Assembly (NCBI RefSeq): GCF_932526225.1
Contig: NC_064035.1
Span: 6,447,501 to 6,511,500, forward strand
Length of the DNA stretch: 64,000 nucleotides
Source: Nematostella vectensis
Taxonomy: Eukaryota > Cnidaria > Anthozoa > Actiniaria > Edwardsiidae
Direction: 5' to 3'
Within the stretch, counting starts at the first letter, position 1. Each line of letters starts with the position of its first letter. Under the pieces are notes generated by a model. That model saw nothing but the letters and a program-made list of their open reading frames with translations, did not search any database and was not told the DNA's origin. The translations under genes were made by a program, and so were the position numbers. Below are positions 13,101-22,440 of this stretch, one piece after another.

Positions 13101-16100
13101 TCATCACTCAAGTCAAATTGGAGCACTCATTACCGGTAAGCACAGCGCGGTCTTCTTGGGTCACTATCATTACCACGGAGCACTCAATACCGGTAAGTAT
13201 AGCACGGCCTTCTTGGGTCACTATCATTACCACGGAGCACTCAATACCGGTAAGTATAGCACGGCCTTCTTGGGTCACTATCATTACCATGGAGCACTCA
13301 TTACCGGTAAGTATAGCACGGCCTTCTTGGGTCACTATCATTACCACGGAGTACTCATTACCAGTAAGTATAGCACGGCCTTCTTGGATCACTATCATTA
13401 CCACGGAGCACTTATTACCGGTAAGTATAGCACGGCCTTCTTGGATCACTATCATTACCACGGAGCACTCATTACCGGTAAGTATAGCACGGCCTTCTTG
13501 GGTCACTATCATTACCATGGAGCACTCATTACCGGTAAGTATAGCACGGCCTTCTTGGGTCACTATCATTACCACGGAGTACTCATTACCGGTAAGTATA
13601 GCACGGCCTTCTTGGGTCACTATCATTACCATGGAGCACTCATTACCGGTAAGTATAGCACGGTCTTCTTGGGTCGCTATCATTACCACGGAGCACTTAT
13701 TACCGGTAAGTATAGCACGGCCTTCTTGGATCACTATCATTACCACGGAGCACTCATTACCGGTAAGTATAGCACGGCCTTCTTGGGTCACTATCATTAC
13801 CATGGAGCACTCAATACCGGTAAGCATAGCACGGTCTTCTTGGGTCACTATCATTACCACGGAGCACATTACCGGTAAGTATAGCACGGCCTTCTTGGAT
13901 CACTATCATTACCACGGAGCACTTATTACCGGTAAGTATAGCACGGCCTTCTTGGGTCACTATCATTACCACGGAGCACTCAATACCGGTAAGTATAGCA
14001 CGGCCTTCTTGGGTCACTATCATTACCACGGGGCACTCAATACCGGTAAGTATAGCACGGCCTTCTTGGGTCACTATCATTACCATGGAGCACTCATTAT
14101 TGGTAAGTATAGCACGGCCTTCTTGGGTCACTATCATTACCGCGGAGCACTCATTACTGGTAAGTATAGCGCGGCCTTCTTGGGTCACTATCATTACCAC
14201 GGGGCACTCATTACCGGTAAGTATAGCACGGCCTTCTTGGGTCACTATCGTTACCACGGGGCACTCATTACCGGTAAGCATAGCACGGCCTTCTTGGGTC
14301 ACTATCATTACCACGGGGCACTCAATACCGGTAAGTATGGCACGGCCTTCTTGGGTCACTATCATTACCATGGAGCACTCAATACCGGTAAGTATAGCAC
14401 GGCCTTCTTGGGTCACTATCATTACCACGGAGCACATTACCGGTAAGTATAGCACGGCCTTCTTGGGTCACTATCATTACCACGGGGCACTCATTACCGG
14501 TAAGCATAGCACGGCCTTCTTGGGTCACTATCGTTACCACGGGGCACTCAATACCGGTAAGTATGGCACGGCCTTCTTGGGTCACTATCATTACCATGGA
14601 GCACTCAATACCGGTAAGTATAGCACGGCCTTCTTGGGTCACTATCATTACCACGGAGCACATTACCGGTAAGTATAGCACGGCCTTCTTGGGTCACTAT
14701 CATTACCACGGGGCACTCATTACCGGTAAGCATAGCACGGCCTTCTTGGGTCACTATCATTACCACGGAGCACTCATTACCAGTAAGTATAGCACGGCCT
14801 TCTTGGGTCACTATCATTACCATGCAAGGGGCAGTAAAAGACAAATAGTTGAATCGCGGGCTACGGTAGTATGAAGTACTGGTAACAAGTCTGTCAGCGC
14901 TTCTTTTGCCTTGTTTTACCCACTCAACTTGATTAAATCCACAGGGTACCCACTAGCTCAACTAGATCAAATCCACAGGGCAGGGGAGAAAAATGTAATG
15001 TTTGTTTGCCTTCGCAGGTGATGTCTAATCTAATTGGAGCGCTTGGACAGTTTGCCTACTGTAAGAGGAATATTCTCACAATCCACGAGGAGAAAGTGCT
15101 CGACATTCTGATCCAGAAACTTAACTTAACAGAGCCTAGCATTCTCATTAATAGCAATGCGTTACTGGCAAGATGCGCAAAAGAAAACGCCCTTAGAAGG
15201 TGCGTAGTCTCATGGTGGTTTTAATCAGGCGCGTCCACAAGGGCTGGGGGAAGGTTGTGTGGGAGCCCTCCCTGGCCTACAAAAGTGGGTCATTTTTCGT
15301 ATCAGTTTGCGCCACTGTTGATGACAGCTGATTAAATGGAGATACTGCCAAACAACAATGATAATACTATTGTCTGAGAAAAAAACCTTTTTGCAGCCAT
15401 ATACTAAGCAGTGACGGGCTAAGGCTCCTTTGGTCTCATCTCAAATTTTCAAACCCGAAGGTAGGTTACTGCCGATGTAGAAAATCTATCTCTTTTGCAC
15501 GATCAAACTGATTTGAAGACAGTCACTCACGCCGCCGTGTAATATCCCCGCATATTACAGAGTCGCTGAAAGCATCCGATCCCATAGGCAAGCCCAAGCG
15601 AGTAACTTAATCTATCTTCAATTTGATATAAGACTTCTTCCAATGCATGCTTATTTTGACGTTTTCTGGCAAATAGACCCTTGTATTTTTAAATGTTCAA
15701 TAATAAGTAAGCGGTTTCTTCTTCGCGCAGGATGCGCGCGCGCATCCTGCGCGACCACCCCCCCCCCCCCACCCCTTGGCGGCCAAAATGTGGGTCATTT
15801 CTTATTAAGAAATACTTATTAAGAAATACCAATCTTGGGAACGCGCCTGGAACGGGTGCTTATTTCAGAATTAAGACTTCAGTCCTATATGAATAACTGC
15901 TAACGAAGATACTCGTTGTGCAGGTAGTAGCTAGCGCCGCGGATGCCATATCTATGTGTGCGGTGAAACCCGAGGAGTCCGCCGAGATGATTCGCTCATT
16001 CGTTGGTGGTCTTGAGCTCGTCACTGCGCTTTTGAAATCAAACAGACGAGAGGTAAACCGATTTAAATCAAACTTACTGTACACATCGGTAATGGTACAA

Positions 16101-19100
16101 CCAGAAACGTGTTACGGTATCTAACTTGTCACAACCGAATCCTCAATAACATGAACATCACATTTACTCGTCACAGCCGAACCCACAATAACACGAACTT
16201 CCTACTTACTTGTCAAAGCCGTACCATCAATAACACAAACGTCCTTTTAAGTCGTCTCATAGCTGTGTTGATACGACATGATTCCTTTTGCATCCCTTTT
16301 GCTCCCTTCGCGCGTATAGTTTATTGAAAGAATCAATGAGTCTCAGCTCCAGCGTAGCCCATGGTTAATGTAAAACTCATTTCGCATATTAGATGCACAT
16401 CAACGTATCCCCTTTAGTACGATGTAAAGAGAACCTTGAGTAATACCTCGCCGTACCATTGCTTACGAAAAAAGTATAATATTAACTCTCTAATTCTCTA
16501 CTGCACTAGATACTGTTAGGCGTCTGCCGACTTATCATCAACATTGGTCAAGACCGAGAAAACATGTCAATCATGACGGATTATGGCGTCATTCCATTGT
16601 TAGTGACACTGATCGATACGCCGGTAAGTAGCCATCAGTCAGTCAATCATAACAGACATGTCAATCACAACAGGCATGTCAATCATAACAGACATGTCAA
16701 TCATAACAGGCATGTCAATCATAACAGACATGTCAATCACAACAGACATGTCAGTCATAACAGACATGTCAATCATAACAGGTATGTCAATCATAACAGA
16801 CATGTCAATCATAACAGACATGTCAATCACAACAGACATGTCAATCATAACAGGCATGTCAATCATAACAGACATGTCAATCATAACAGGCATGTCAATC
16901 ACAACAGGCATGTCAATCACAACAGGCATGTCAATCATAACAGACATGTCAATCATAACAGACATGTCAATCATAACAGGCATGTCAATCATAACAGACA
17001 TGTCAATCACAACAAGCATGTCAATCATAACAGATATGTCAATCATAACAGGCATGTCAATCATAACAGACATGTCAATCATAACAGACATGTCAATCAT
17101 AACAGGCATGTCAATCATAACAGACATGTCAATCATAACAGGCAGTCAATCATAACAGACATGTCAATCACAACAGACATGTCAATCATAACAGACATGT
17201 CAATCATAACAGACATGTCAATTATAACAGGCATGTCAATCATAACAGACATGTCAATCACAACAGACATGTCAATCATAACAGGCATGTCAATCATAAC
17301 AGACATGTCAATCACAACAGGCATGTCAATCATAACAGACATGTCAATAACAGGCATGTCAATCATAACAGGCATGTCAATCATAACAGACATGTCAATA
17401 ACAGACATGTCAATCATAACAGGCATGTCAATCATAACAGGCATGTCAATCATAACAGACATGTCAATCATAACAGGCATGTCAATCATAACAGGCATGT
17501 CAATAACAGACATGTCGATCACAACAGACATGTCGATCACAACAGACATGTCAATCATAACAGACATGTCAATCATAACAGACATGTCAATCATAACAGG
17601 CATGTTAATCACAACAGACATGCCAATCATAACAGACATGTCAATAACAGACATGTCAATCATACCTTCTTTTCAGTCTTGTTCTTCTTGGTTCATTCGC
17701 TTTGTTTTTAAACGTTACCTTATCTACAGGATGACGAGGAGATGAGGCGATATGTGGCGGAGGCGATAGCAACGTATGTATGGGTCAAGAGGGGGATAGC
17801 AACGTATGTATAGGTCAAGGGGGGTAGGTAGCAACGTATGTATGGGTCAAGGGGGGTAGGTAGCAACGTATGTATGGGTCAAGGTGGGGAGATAGCAACG
17901 TATGTATAGGTCAAGGGGGGTAGGTAGCAACGTATGTATAGGTCAAGGGGGGTAGGTAGCAACGTATGTATGGGTCAAGGGGGGGAGATAGCAACGTATG
18001 TATAGGTCAAGGGGGGGTAGGTAGCAACGTATGTATAGGTCAAGGGGGGGTAGGTAGTAACGTATGTATAGGTCAAGGGGGGGTAGCAGCGTATGTATGG
18101 GTCAAGGGGGGGAGATAGCAACGTATGTATGGGTCAAGGGGGGTAGGTAGCAACGTATGTATGGGTCAAGAGGGGGGAGATAGCAACGTATGTATGGGTC
18201 AAGGGGGGGGGAGATAGCAACGTATGTATGGGTCAAGGTGGGGAGATAGCAACGTATGTATGGGTCAAGGGGGGTAGGTAGCAACGTATGTATGGGTCAA
18301 GTGGGGTAGGTAGCAACGTATGTATGGGTCAAGGGGGGTAGGTAGCAACGTATGTATGGGTCAAGGGGGGGAGATAGCAACGTATGTATGGGTCAAGGGG
18401 GGAGATAGCAACGTATGTATGGGTAAAGAGGGGGTAGCAACGTATGTATGGGTCAAGGGGGGTAGGTAGCAACGTATGTATGGGTCAAGGGGGGGAGATA
18501 GCAACGTATGTATGGGTCAAGGGGGGGAGATAGCAACGTATGTATGAGTCAAGGGGGGGTAGGTAGCAACGTATGTATGAGTCAAGGGGGGGTAGGTAGC
18601 AACGTATGTATGGGTCAAGGGGGGGGAGATAGCAGCGTATGTATGGGTCAAGGGGGGTAGGTAGCAACGTATGTATGGGTCAAGAGGGGTAGGTAGCAAC
18701 GTATGTATGGGTCAAGAGGGGGAGATAGCAACGTATGTATGGGTCAAGGGGGGTATATAGCAACGTATGTATGGGTCAAGGGGGGGAGATAGCAACGTAT
18801 GTATGGGTCAAGGGGGGGGGGGGTAGATAGCAACGTATGTATGGGTCAATGGGGGGAGATAGCAGCGTATGTATGGGTCAAGGGGGGTAGGTAGCAACGT
18901 ATGTATGGGTCAAGGGGGGGAGATAGCAACGTATGTATGGGTCAAGGGGGGGAGATAGCAACGTATTTATGGGTCAAGGGGGGGAGATAGCAACGTATGT
19001 ATGGATCAAGGGGGGGAGATAGCAGCGTATGTATGGATCAAGGGGGGGAGATAGCAACGTATGTATGGGTCAAGGGGGGGAGATAGCAACGTATGTATGG

Positions 19101-22100
19101 GTCAAGGGGGGGAGATAGCAACGTATGTATGAGTCAAGGGAGGGAGATAGCAACGTATGTATGGGTAAAGAGGGGGTAGGTAGCAACGTATGTATGGGTC
19201 AAGGGGGGGAGATAGCAACGTATGTATGGGTCAAGGGGGAGAGATAGCAACGTATGTATGGGTCAAGGAGGGGAGATAGCAACGTATGTATGGGTCAAGG
19301 GGGGTAGGTAGCAACGTATGTATGGGTCAAGGGGGGGTAGGTAGCAACGTATGTATGGGTCAAGGGGGGTAGGTAGCAGCGTATGTATGGGTCAAGGGGG
19401 GGAGATAGCAACGTATGTATGGGTCAAGAGGGGGTAGGTAGCAGCGTATGTATGGGTCAAGAGGGGGTAGGTAGCAACGTATGTATGGGTCAAGGGGGGG
19501 TAGGTAGCAACGTATGTATAGGTCAAGGGGGGTAGGTAGCAACGTATGTATGGGTCAAGAGGGGGTAGGAAGCAGCGTATGTATGGGTCAAGGGGGGTAG
19601 GTAGCAACGTATGTATGGGTCAAGGGGGGGTAGGTAGCAACGTATGTATGGGTAAAGAGGGGGTAGGAAGCAGCGTATGTATGGGTCAAGGGGGGGAGAT
19701 AGCAACGTATGTATGGGTCAAGAGGGGGTAGGTAGCAACGTATGTATGGGTCAAGAGGGGGTAGGAAGCAGCGTATGTATGGGTCAAGGGGGGGAGATAG
19801 CAACGTATGTATGGGTAAAGAGGGGGTTGGTAGCAGCGTATGTATGGGTAAACAGGGGGTAGGTAGCAGCGTATGTATGGGTAAAGAGGGGGTAGGTAGC
19901 AGCGTATGTATGGGTCAAGGGGGGTAGGTAGCAGCGTATGTATGGGTCAAGGGGGGAGATAGCAACGTATGTATGGGTCAAGAGGGGGGAGATAGCAACG
20001 TATGTATGGGTCAAGGGGGGTGGGTAGCAACGTATGTATGGGTCAAGGGGGGTAGGTAGCAACGTATATATGGGTCAAGGGGGGGCGATAACAACGTATG
20101 TATGGGTCAAGGGGGGGAGATAGCAACGTATGTATGGGTCAAGATGGGGTAGGTAGCAGCGTATGTATGGGTCAAGGGGGGGAGATAGCAACGTATGTAT
20201 GGGTCAAGAGGGGGTAGGTAGCAACGTATGTATGGGTCAAGGGGGGGAGATAGCAACGTATGTATGGGTCAAGAGGGGGTAGGTAGCAACGTATGTATGG
20301 GTCAAGGGGGGGTAGGTAGCAACGTATGTATGGGTAAAGAGGGGGTAGGAAGCAGCGTATGTATGGGTCAAGGGGGGGTAGGTAGCAACGTATGTATGGG
20401 TCAAGGGGGGTAGGTAGCAACGTATGTATGGGTCAAGAGGGGGTAGGAAGCAGCGTATGTATGGGTCAAGGGGGGGAGATAGCAACGTATGTATGGGTCA
20501 AGGGGGGGAGATAGCAACGTGTGTATGGGTAAAGAGGGGGTAGGTAGCAGCGTATGTATGGGTAAAGAGGGGGTAGGTAGCAGCGTATGTATGGGTAAAG
20601 AGGGGGTAGGTAGCAGCGTATGTATGGGTCAAGGGGGGTAGGTAGCAGCGTATGTATGGGTCAAGGGGGGAGATAGCAACGTATGTATGGGTCAAGAGGG
20701 GGTAGGTAGCAACGTATGTATGGGTCAAGAGGGGGTAGGTAGCAACGTATGTATGGGTCAAGGGGGGAGATAGCAACGTATGTATGGGTCAAGAGGGGGT
20801 AGGTAGAAACGTATGTATGGGTAAAGAGGGTAGGTAGCAGCGTATGTATGGGTCAAGGGGGGAGATAGCAACATATGTATGGGTCAAGGGGGGGTAGGTA
20901 GCAACGTATGTATGGGTAAAGAGGGGGTAGCAGCGTATGTATGGGTCAAGGGGGTAGGTAGCAGCGTATGTATGGGTAAAGAAGGGGTAGGTAGCAGCGT
21001 ATGTATGGGTCAAGAGGGGGTAGGTAGCAGCGTATGTATGGGTCAAGGGGGTAGGTAGCAGCGTATGTATGGGTAAAGAAGGGGTAGGTAGCAACGTATG
21101 TATGGGTCAAGAGGGGGTAGGTAGCAACGTATGTATGGGTAAAGAAGGGGTAGGTAGCAACGTATGTATGGGTAAAGAGGGGGTAGCAGCGTATGTATGG
21201 GTCAAGGGGGGTAGGTAGCAGCGTATGTATGGGTCAAGAGGGGGTAGGTAGCAGCGTATGTATGGGTCAAGGGGGGTAGGTAGCAGCGTATGTATGGGTA
21301 AAGAGGGGGGTAGCAGCGTATGTATTGGTATGAGGGGTGGTGCCTAGGCACATTATTATTTAGCTATTAGTATAGTATATTCTCGTTTTTGTTAGTGTAA
21401 TATACGTTCTCTTCGGTTATTGAATTCTTTGTGCTCGGGTCTGTTAGGGAATTATGTGTGCTCGGATCTGTTAAGTGTAGGCTATATGCTCGGTTTTCAC
21501 CTCTTTCATCTCTTTCCAGCTGTTGTAATCTAGATAAGAACATACCTGCACTATCTTCCACCGTCGTCCCCCTCACTGATGGACTGAGTACCTTCAAGAG
21601 CGTTGAGGTTCACAAAGCCACCGCACTAGCGCTAGAGAAACTCTCTCAGGACTCCAGAAATTGCGCTTTGATATGCAAGCATGGCGCCCGCAAGGTACTG
21701 ACAAGGAAAATACTATCCACATCGCAGGGGGTGGGGAAAATGATACATTTAGAGTAAACGCCTTGTATGGGGAAAATGATACACTTAGAGTAAACGCCTT
21801 GTATCGGACTCACATATATACGAGGGTCACAGAGTATTCCCGCCAATGCTCTCACAGTTTTTATCCAGCACTTTGTTTTATTCTCCACTTCTCGTTTATG
21901 GATTGCTTGATGATTTGAAGACAAAATTTCCCGAAGGCTTTCATTATCTTCCTGCAGTATCGCAAGTTATCTGCTCGACATTAGAATCACATTTGGAGCT
22001 CGAGGATAAAAGTCTTTGTTGATTTTATTGCAGCATCTGATGATTATGATGGCATCCTCCGATGAAACCGTGCAAAACGCTGCCGCACGCTGCATAAAAA

Positions 22101-22135
22101 ACGTCCGTATGAATACGGTGAATGCCAACAGCTGA
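1040..22135 (+). CDS. ODAD2: ODAD2/ARMC4-like outer dynein arm docking protein, 3' part (14 exons)
   Basis: Exons: 1040-1186, 1307-1379, 2019-2155, 3089-3337, 3697-3807, 12436-12596, 13072-13135, 15018-15199, 15397-15460, 15924-16052, 16510-16623, 17730-17773, 21520-21694, 22034-22135. All are bounded by AG and GT, all phases join, and together they give 583 codons plus TGA. The translation is a run of armadillo helices with ODAD2 signatures in the right order: ALWSCSKS, AIDKCAEDEETRELV, GLRLLW, EMIRSFVGGLELV, ITDYGVIPLL, CIKNVR at the end. In other animals ODAD2 anchors outer dynein arms to axonemal doublets in motile cilia. The product covers roughly the C-terminal 580 residues of a family about 1,040 long; the 5' half is outside the window. 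Introns 2, 5, 7, 11 and 12 are expanded by minisatellites, most built from the splice junction. The family assignment is from recalled sequence, not a search. Confidence 0.9.
1307..1379 (+). CDS. ODAD2: ODAD2 exon b
   Basis: Begins after CTCTCAG with IGSLQLLRRLS and ends in a GGAG whose last G is phase 1, followed by donor GTTAGT. The following exon supplies the rest of a glycine codon. Confidence 0.8.
1469..2024 (+). repeat. 46-bp minisatellite built on a 3' splice site, about 12 copies
   Basis: Period is 46 bp, read from the spacing of GTTGAG at 1515, 1561 and 1607. Each unit ends TTCAATAG followed by GTGTTGAG. The last copy is the real acceptor and the first bases of the exon at 2019. The array therefore repeats the acceptor plus about 10 nt of exon. 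A second AG|GTGTTG lies mid-unit (CACTTAG|GTGTTG), so each unit has two possible acceptors. Confidence 0.9.
2019..2155 (+). CDS. ODAD2: ODAD2 exon c (armadillo)
   Basis: Starts at the last acceptor of the 46-bp array (AATAG|GTGTTGAG) in phase 1 and ends before donor GTGAGT. It encodes GVEQLVSCLE, SLAAATLANLVTFG and KGIRKL, a complete armadillo repeat that aligns with ODAD2. Confidence 0.88.
2351..2502. mobile_element. MITE with CAGGCGCGTA / GGCGCCTG ends and 5-bp duplication
   Basis: Inverted ends CAGGCGCGTACC and GTGTAGGCGCCTG bound about 150 bp with a long G run. The flanks carry CAATC on both sides, a 5-bp target-site duplication. Related copies lie at 15226, 15725 and 49855. The internal motif GTGGGTCATTT is in reverse orientation here relative to those copies. 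Confidence 0.75.
2745..3040. repeat. 43/47-bp intronic minisatellite, about 7 copies
   Basis: Units share CCACCTCAAGCTAGTTAG and GTAGAGTTATC; length varies by one extra TTAG. It sits just before the exon at 3089 but contains no copy of its acceptor or coding sequence. This makes it one of the few arrays here not built on a junction. Confidence 0.85.
3089..3337 (+). CDS. ODAD2: ODAD2 exon d (armadillo)
   Basis: Eighty-three codons between acceptor ATTTCAG and donor GTAAGT. It contains the strongly ODAD2-like RRNACNALWSCSKSSKN and GTVPILASLL, ending IIQECSND. The middle (SYTNDHDHS) matches the family's charged loop. Confidence 0.9.
3370..3545. repeat. Degenerate short tandem repeat
   Basis: Repeats of about 18-20 nt around TTATACCACGCGTGAC, drifting in sequence, fill the start of the intron after the exon ending at 3337. 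No splice-site copy is seen. Confidence 0.7.
3697..3807 (+). CDS. ODAD2: ODAD2 exon e
   Basis: Thirty-seven codons after acceptor CCCCAG, ending ATC GAC AAG before donor GTAAAG. It encodes ELRKNGMIQEIVQLL and ALCASAIDK, which joins in frame to CAEDEE of the next exon 8.6 kb away, restoring a classic armadillo repeat. Its last 12 nt and donor are the seed of the 52-bp array that follows. Confidence 0.88.
3797..12010 (+). repeat. 52-bp minisatellite of exon end plus donor, about 158 copies
   Basis: The period is 52 bp over 8.2 kb. Each unit ends AATCGACTAG or AATCGACAAG followed by GTAAAG, matching the end of the exon at 3807 (GCAATCGACAAG|GTAAAG). Some units repeat the exon end exactly, for example at 5151-5160 and 8632-8642. 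The body of the unit is pyrimidine-rich (CCCTCCCC, CTGCTTGTCTTG) in front of AG, so each unit looks like an acceptor fused to a donor. Copy-specific variants recur at 1,248 bp, which is 24 units, showing a higher-order duplication. Confidence 0.95.
12011..12435. other. Non-repetitive 3' end of ODAD2 intron 5
   Basis: About 425 nt of ordinary intron between the 52-bp array and the acceptor CGTCTCGCAG. It contains two diverged copies of a segment including ATCACGTGCTAGCCCTG (about 12265 and 12370). No coding exon seen. Confidence 0.7.
12436..12596 (+). CDS. ODAD2: ODAD2 exon f (armadillo)
   Basis: Acceptor CTCGCAG, then TGC GCT GAA GAT GAG, ending in AG of an arginine codon before donor GTAGCC. 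It encodes CAEDEETRELVLKHGGL and LLAAIAGALWKCAEHGDS, diagnostic ODAD2 armadillo sequence. Confidence 0.92.
12710..13050. repeat. 22-bp AT-rich minisatellite, about 15 copies
   Basis: Period 22 bp around GGCATATTGACTGTATTTAT, in the intron before the exon at 13072. It does not contain that exon's acceptor, so it is not a junction array. Confidence 0.9.
13072..13135 (+). CDS. ODAD2: ODAD2 exon g
   Basis: Acceptor GGTTTTAG, one base completing arginine, then LERLGTVNHLITQVKLEHSLP and donor GTAAGC. It supplies the helix between the ALWKC and VMSNLIGALG segments. Its last 16 nt plus donor are repeated about 30 times downstream. Confidence 0.88.
13120..14824 (+). repeat. 57-bp minisatellite of exon end plus consensus donor, about 30 copies
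   Basis: Each unit contains GGAGCACTCATTACCG followed by GTAAGT, a copy of the last 16 nt of the exon ending at 13135 and its donor; the copied donors are closer to consensus than the real GTAAGC. Because 57 is a multiple of 3, the array stays open in the exon's own frame for about 13 units, adding 19 residues each, until a 2-nt deletion (GGAGCACATTACC near 13861). The same deletion recurs 228 bp (4 units) apart at 14428 and 14656. Confidence 0.95.
15018..15199 (+). CDS. ODAD2: ODAD2 exon h (armadillo)
   Basis: Acceptor TTCGCAG, ending AGAAG before donor GTGCGT in phase 2. It encodes VMSNLIGALGQFAYC, then KVLDILIQKL and NALLARCAKENAL. It aligns with the VNVVGALGECC repeat of vertebrate ODAD2. 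Confidence 0.9.
15226..15305. mobile_element. MITE fragment (left end)
   Basis: Begins CAGGCGCGTCCAC and carries GTGGGTCATTTTTC, as in the element at 49855. The right end is missing. It lies 26 nt after the exon h donor. Confidence 0.6.
15397..15460 (+). CDS. ODAD2: ODAD2 exon i (64 nt)
   Basis: A short exon between TTTTTGCAG and GTAGGT. It encodes HILSSDGLRLLWSHLKFSNP, matching the DGVRLLWSLLK segment of vertebrate ODAD2. Phase 2 in and phase 0 out fit both neighbours. It was found by the homology gap between exons h and j. Confidence 0.88.
15725..15851. mobile_element. MITE fragment (right end)
   Basis: Poly-C, then GTGGGTCATTTCTTATTAAG and a terminal ACGCGCCTG, in the same orientation as 49855. 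The left TIR is not present. A small palindrome GGATGCGCGCGCGCATCC lies at 15730-15747. Confidence 0.6.
15924..16052 (+). CDS. ODAD2: ODAD2 exon j (armadillo)
   Basis: Forty-three codons between TTGTGCAG and donor GTAAAC. It encodes VVASAADAISMC, then EMIRSFVGGLELVTALLKS, one of the most recognisable ODAD2 segments. Confidence 0.92.
16053..16509. other. ODAD2 intron 10, no array
   Basis: A 457-nt intron with loose repeats of a CACAACCGAA.CC.CAATAACA.GAAC phrase at about 16129-16235. No other feature seen. Confidence 0.6.
16510..16623 (+). CDS. ODAD2: ODAD2 exon k (armadillo)
   Basis: Thirty-eight codons between TGCACTAG and donor GTAAGT. It encodes ILLGVCRLIINIGQDRENMS and ITDYGVIPLLVTL, aligned with the QENLAVITDHGVVPLL segment of vertebrate ODAD2. 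Confidence 0.9.
16640..17665. repeat. 18-bp minisatellite, about 57 copies
   Basis: Units are ACATGTCAATCATAACAG with A/G and T/C variants. The unit differs at about two positions from ACATGTCAATCATGACGG in the exon just upstream (16563-16580), so it may derive from the exon interior. Being a multiple of 3 and free of stops, it produces long open frames on both strands that are not genes. Confidence 0.92.
17730..17773 (+). CDS. ODAD2: ODAD2 exon l (44 nt)
   Basis: Tiny exon between ATCTACAG and donor GTATGT. It encodes DDEEMRRYVAEAIA, aligned with the KLRHHLAEAIS helix of vertebrate ODAD2, and ends in phase 2. Its last 10 nt with the donor seed the following array. Confidence 0.88.
17762..21335 (+). 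repeat. 32-33-bp minisatellite of exon end plus donor, about 110 copies
   Basis: Units read GATAGCAAC or GTAGCAGC, then GTATGTATGGGTCAAG and a run of 5-9 G. They repeat the exon end GCGATAGCAAC and its donor GTATGTATGG. Every unit therefore offers a GTATGT donor plus an intronic G run. The array fills nearly the whole 3.7-kb intron 12. Confidence 0.95.
21520..21694 (+). CDS. ODAD2: ODAD2 exon m (armadillo)
   Basis: Acceptor TCTTTCCAG in phase 2 and donor GTACTG. It encodes CCNLDKNIPALS, then VEVHKATALALEKLSQDSRN and CKHGARK, matching the VHRATAQALYQLSEDADNC repeat of vertebrate ODAD2. Confidence 0.92.
21733..21810. repeat. Two copies of a 38-bp intronic repeat
   Basis: GGGGAAAATGATACA.TTAGAG and ACGCCTTGTAT occur twice in tandem, 40 nt after the donor at 21695. 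They do not include the exon. Confidence 0.8.
22034..22135 (+). CDS. ODAD2: ODAD2 terminal exon
   Basis: Acceptor TATTGCAG, then HLMIMMASSDETVQNAAARC, IKNVRMNT and TGA at 22133-22135. It matches the family's last armadillo helix (QEAAAGCISNIRR in vertebrates) and ends at about the usual place. Confidence 0.92.
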   Translation, partial: HLMIMMASSDETVQNAAARCIKNVRMNTVNANS

Positions 22136-22240
22136 AGTGGAAGCTATCGAAAGACAGGTCACGTTAACAATCGCACAGTTTCCAAAAGACAGGTCACGTG
22201 AGCTTTCACACAGCTTTCAAAATACAGGTCACATGATGTA
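22136..22240. repeat. Imperfect repeat in the 3' UTR
   Basis: Three imperfect copies of a phrase including AAGACAGGTCACGT follow the stop codon at roughly 41-44 nt spacing. Confidence 0.6.
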
Positions 22241-22429
22241 GCAACGTGACATTATCTGAACGTACACAATACACACAGGCATGTTGGAGACTTGGTAGCA
22301 ATCAAGATCTCGCCTAATTAATTAAAGAGAAACCCACGTTTTTCTCTTTTGTGAATTACTTTCTTTTGAACTGCTATGTACAGTAAACTTAAATTATTAA
22401 ATTTCGCATTTTATATATTGCAACTATAA

Positions 22430-22435
22430 AATAAA
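22430..22435 (+). promoter_or_regulatory. Likely ODAD2 polyadenylation signal
   Basis: AATAAA 295 nt after the ODAD2 stop, in AT-rich sequence with no better candidate before it. Confidence 0.5.
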
Positions 22436-22440
22436 AGCAT

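Noticed and set aside
13108-14681. Minus-strand VVMIVTQEGRAILTGNECS proteins
   Set aside because: Antisense of the 57-bp array. Only the plus-strand frame joined to the ODAD2 exon has any biological argument.
16564-17745. 393-aa histidine/asparagine-rich protein gene
   Set aside because: It is an 18-bp repeat (multiple of 3, no stops) read through from the real exon; the frame does not match the next exon.
18102-21094. Minus-strand PLDPYIRCYLPP proteins
   Set aside because: Antisense reading of the 32-33-bp array; short, overlapping and frame-shifting with unit length.
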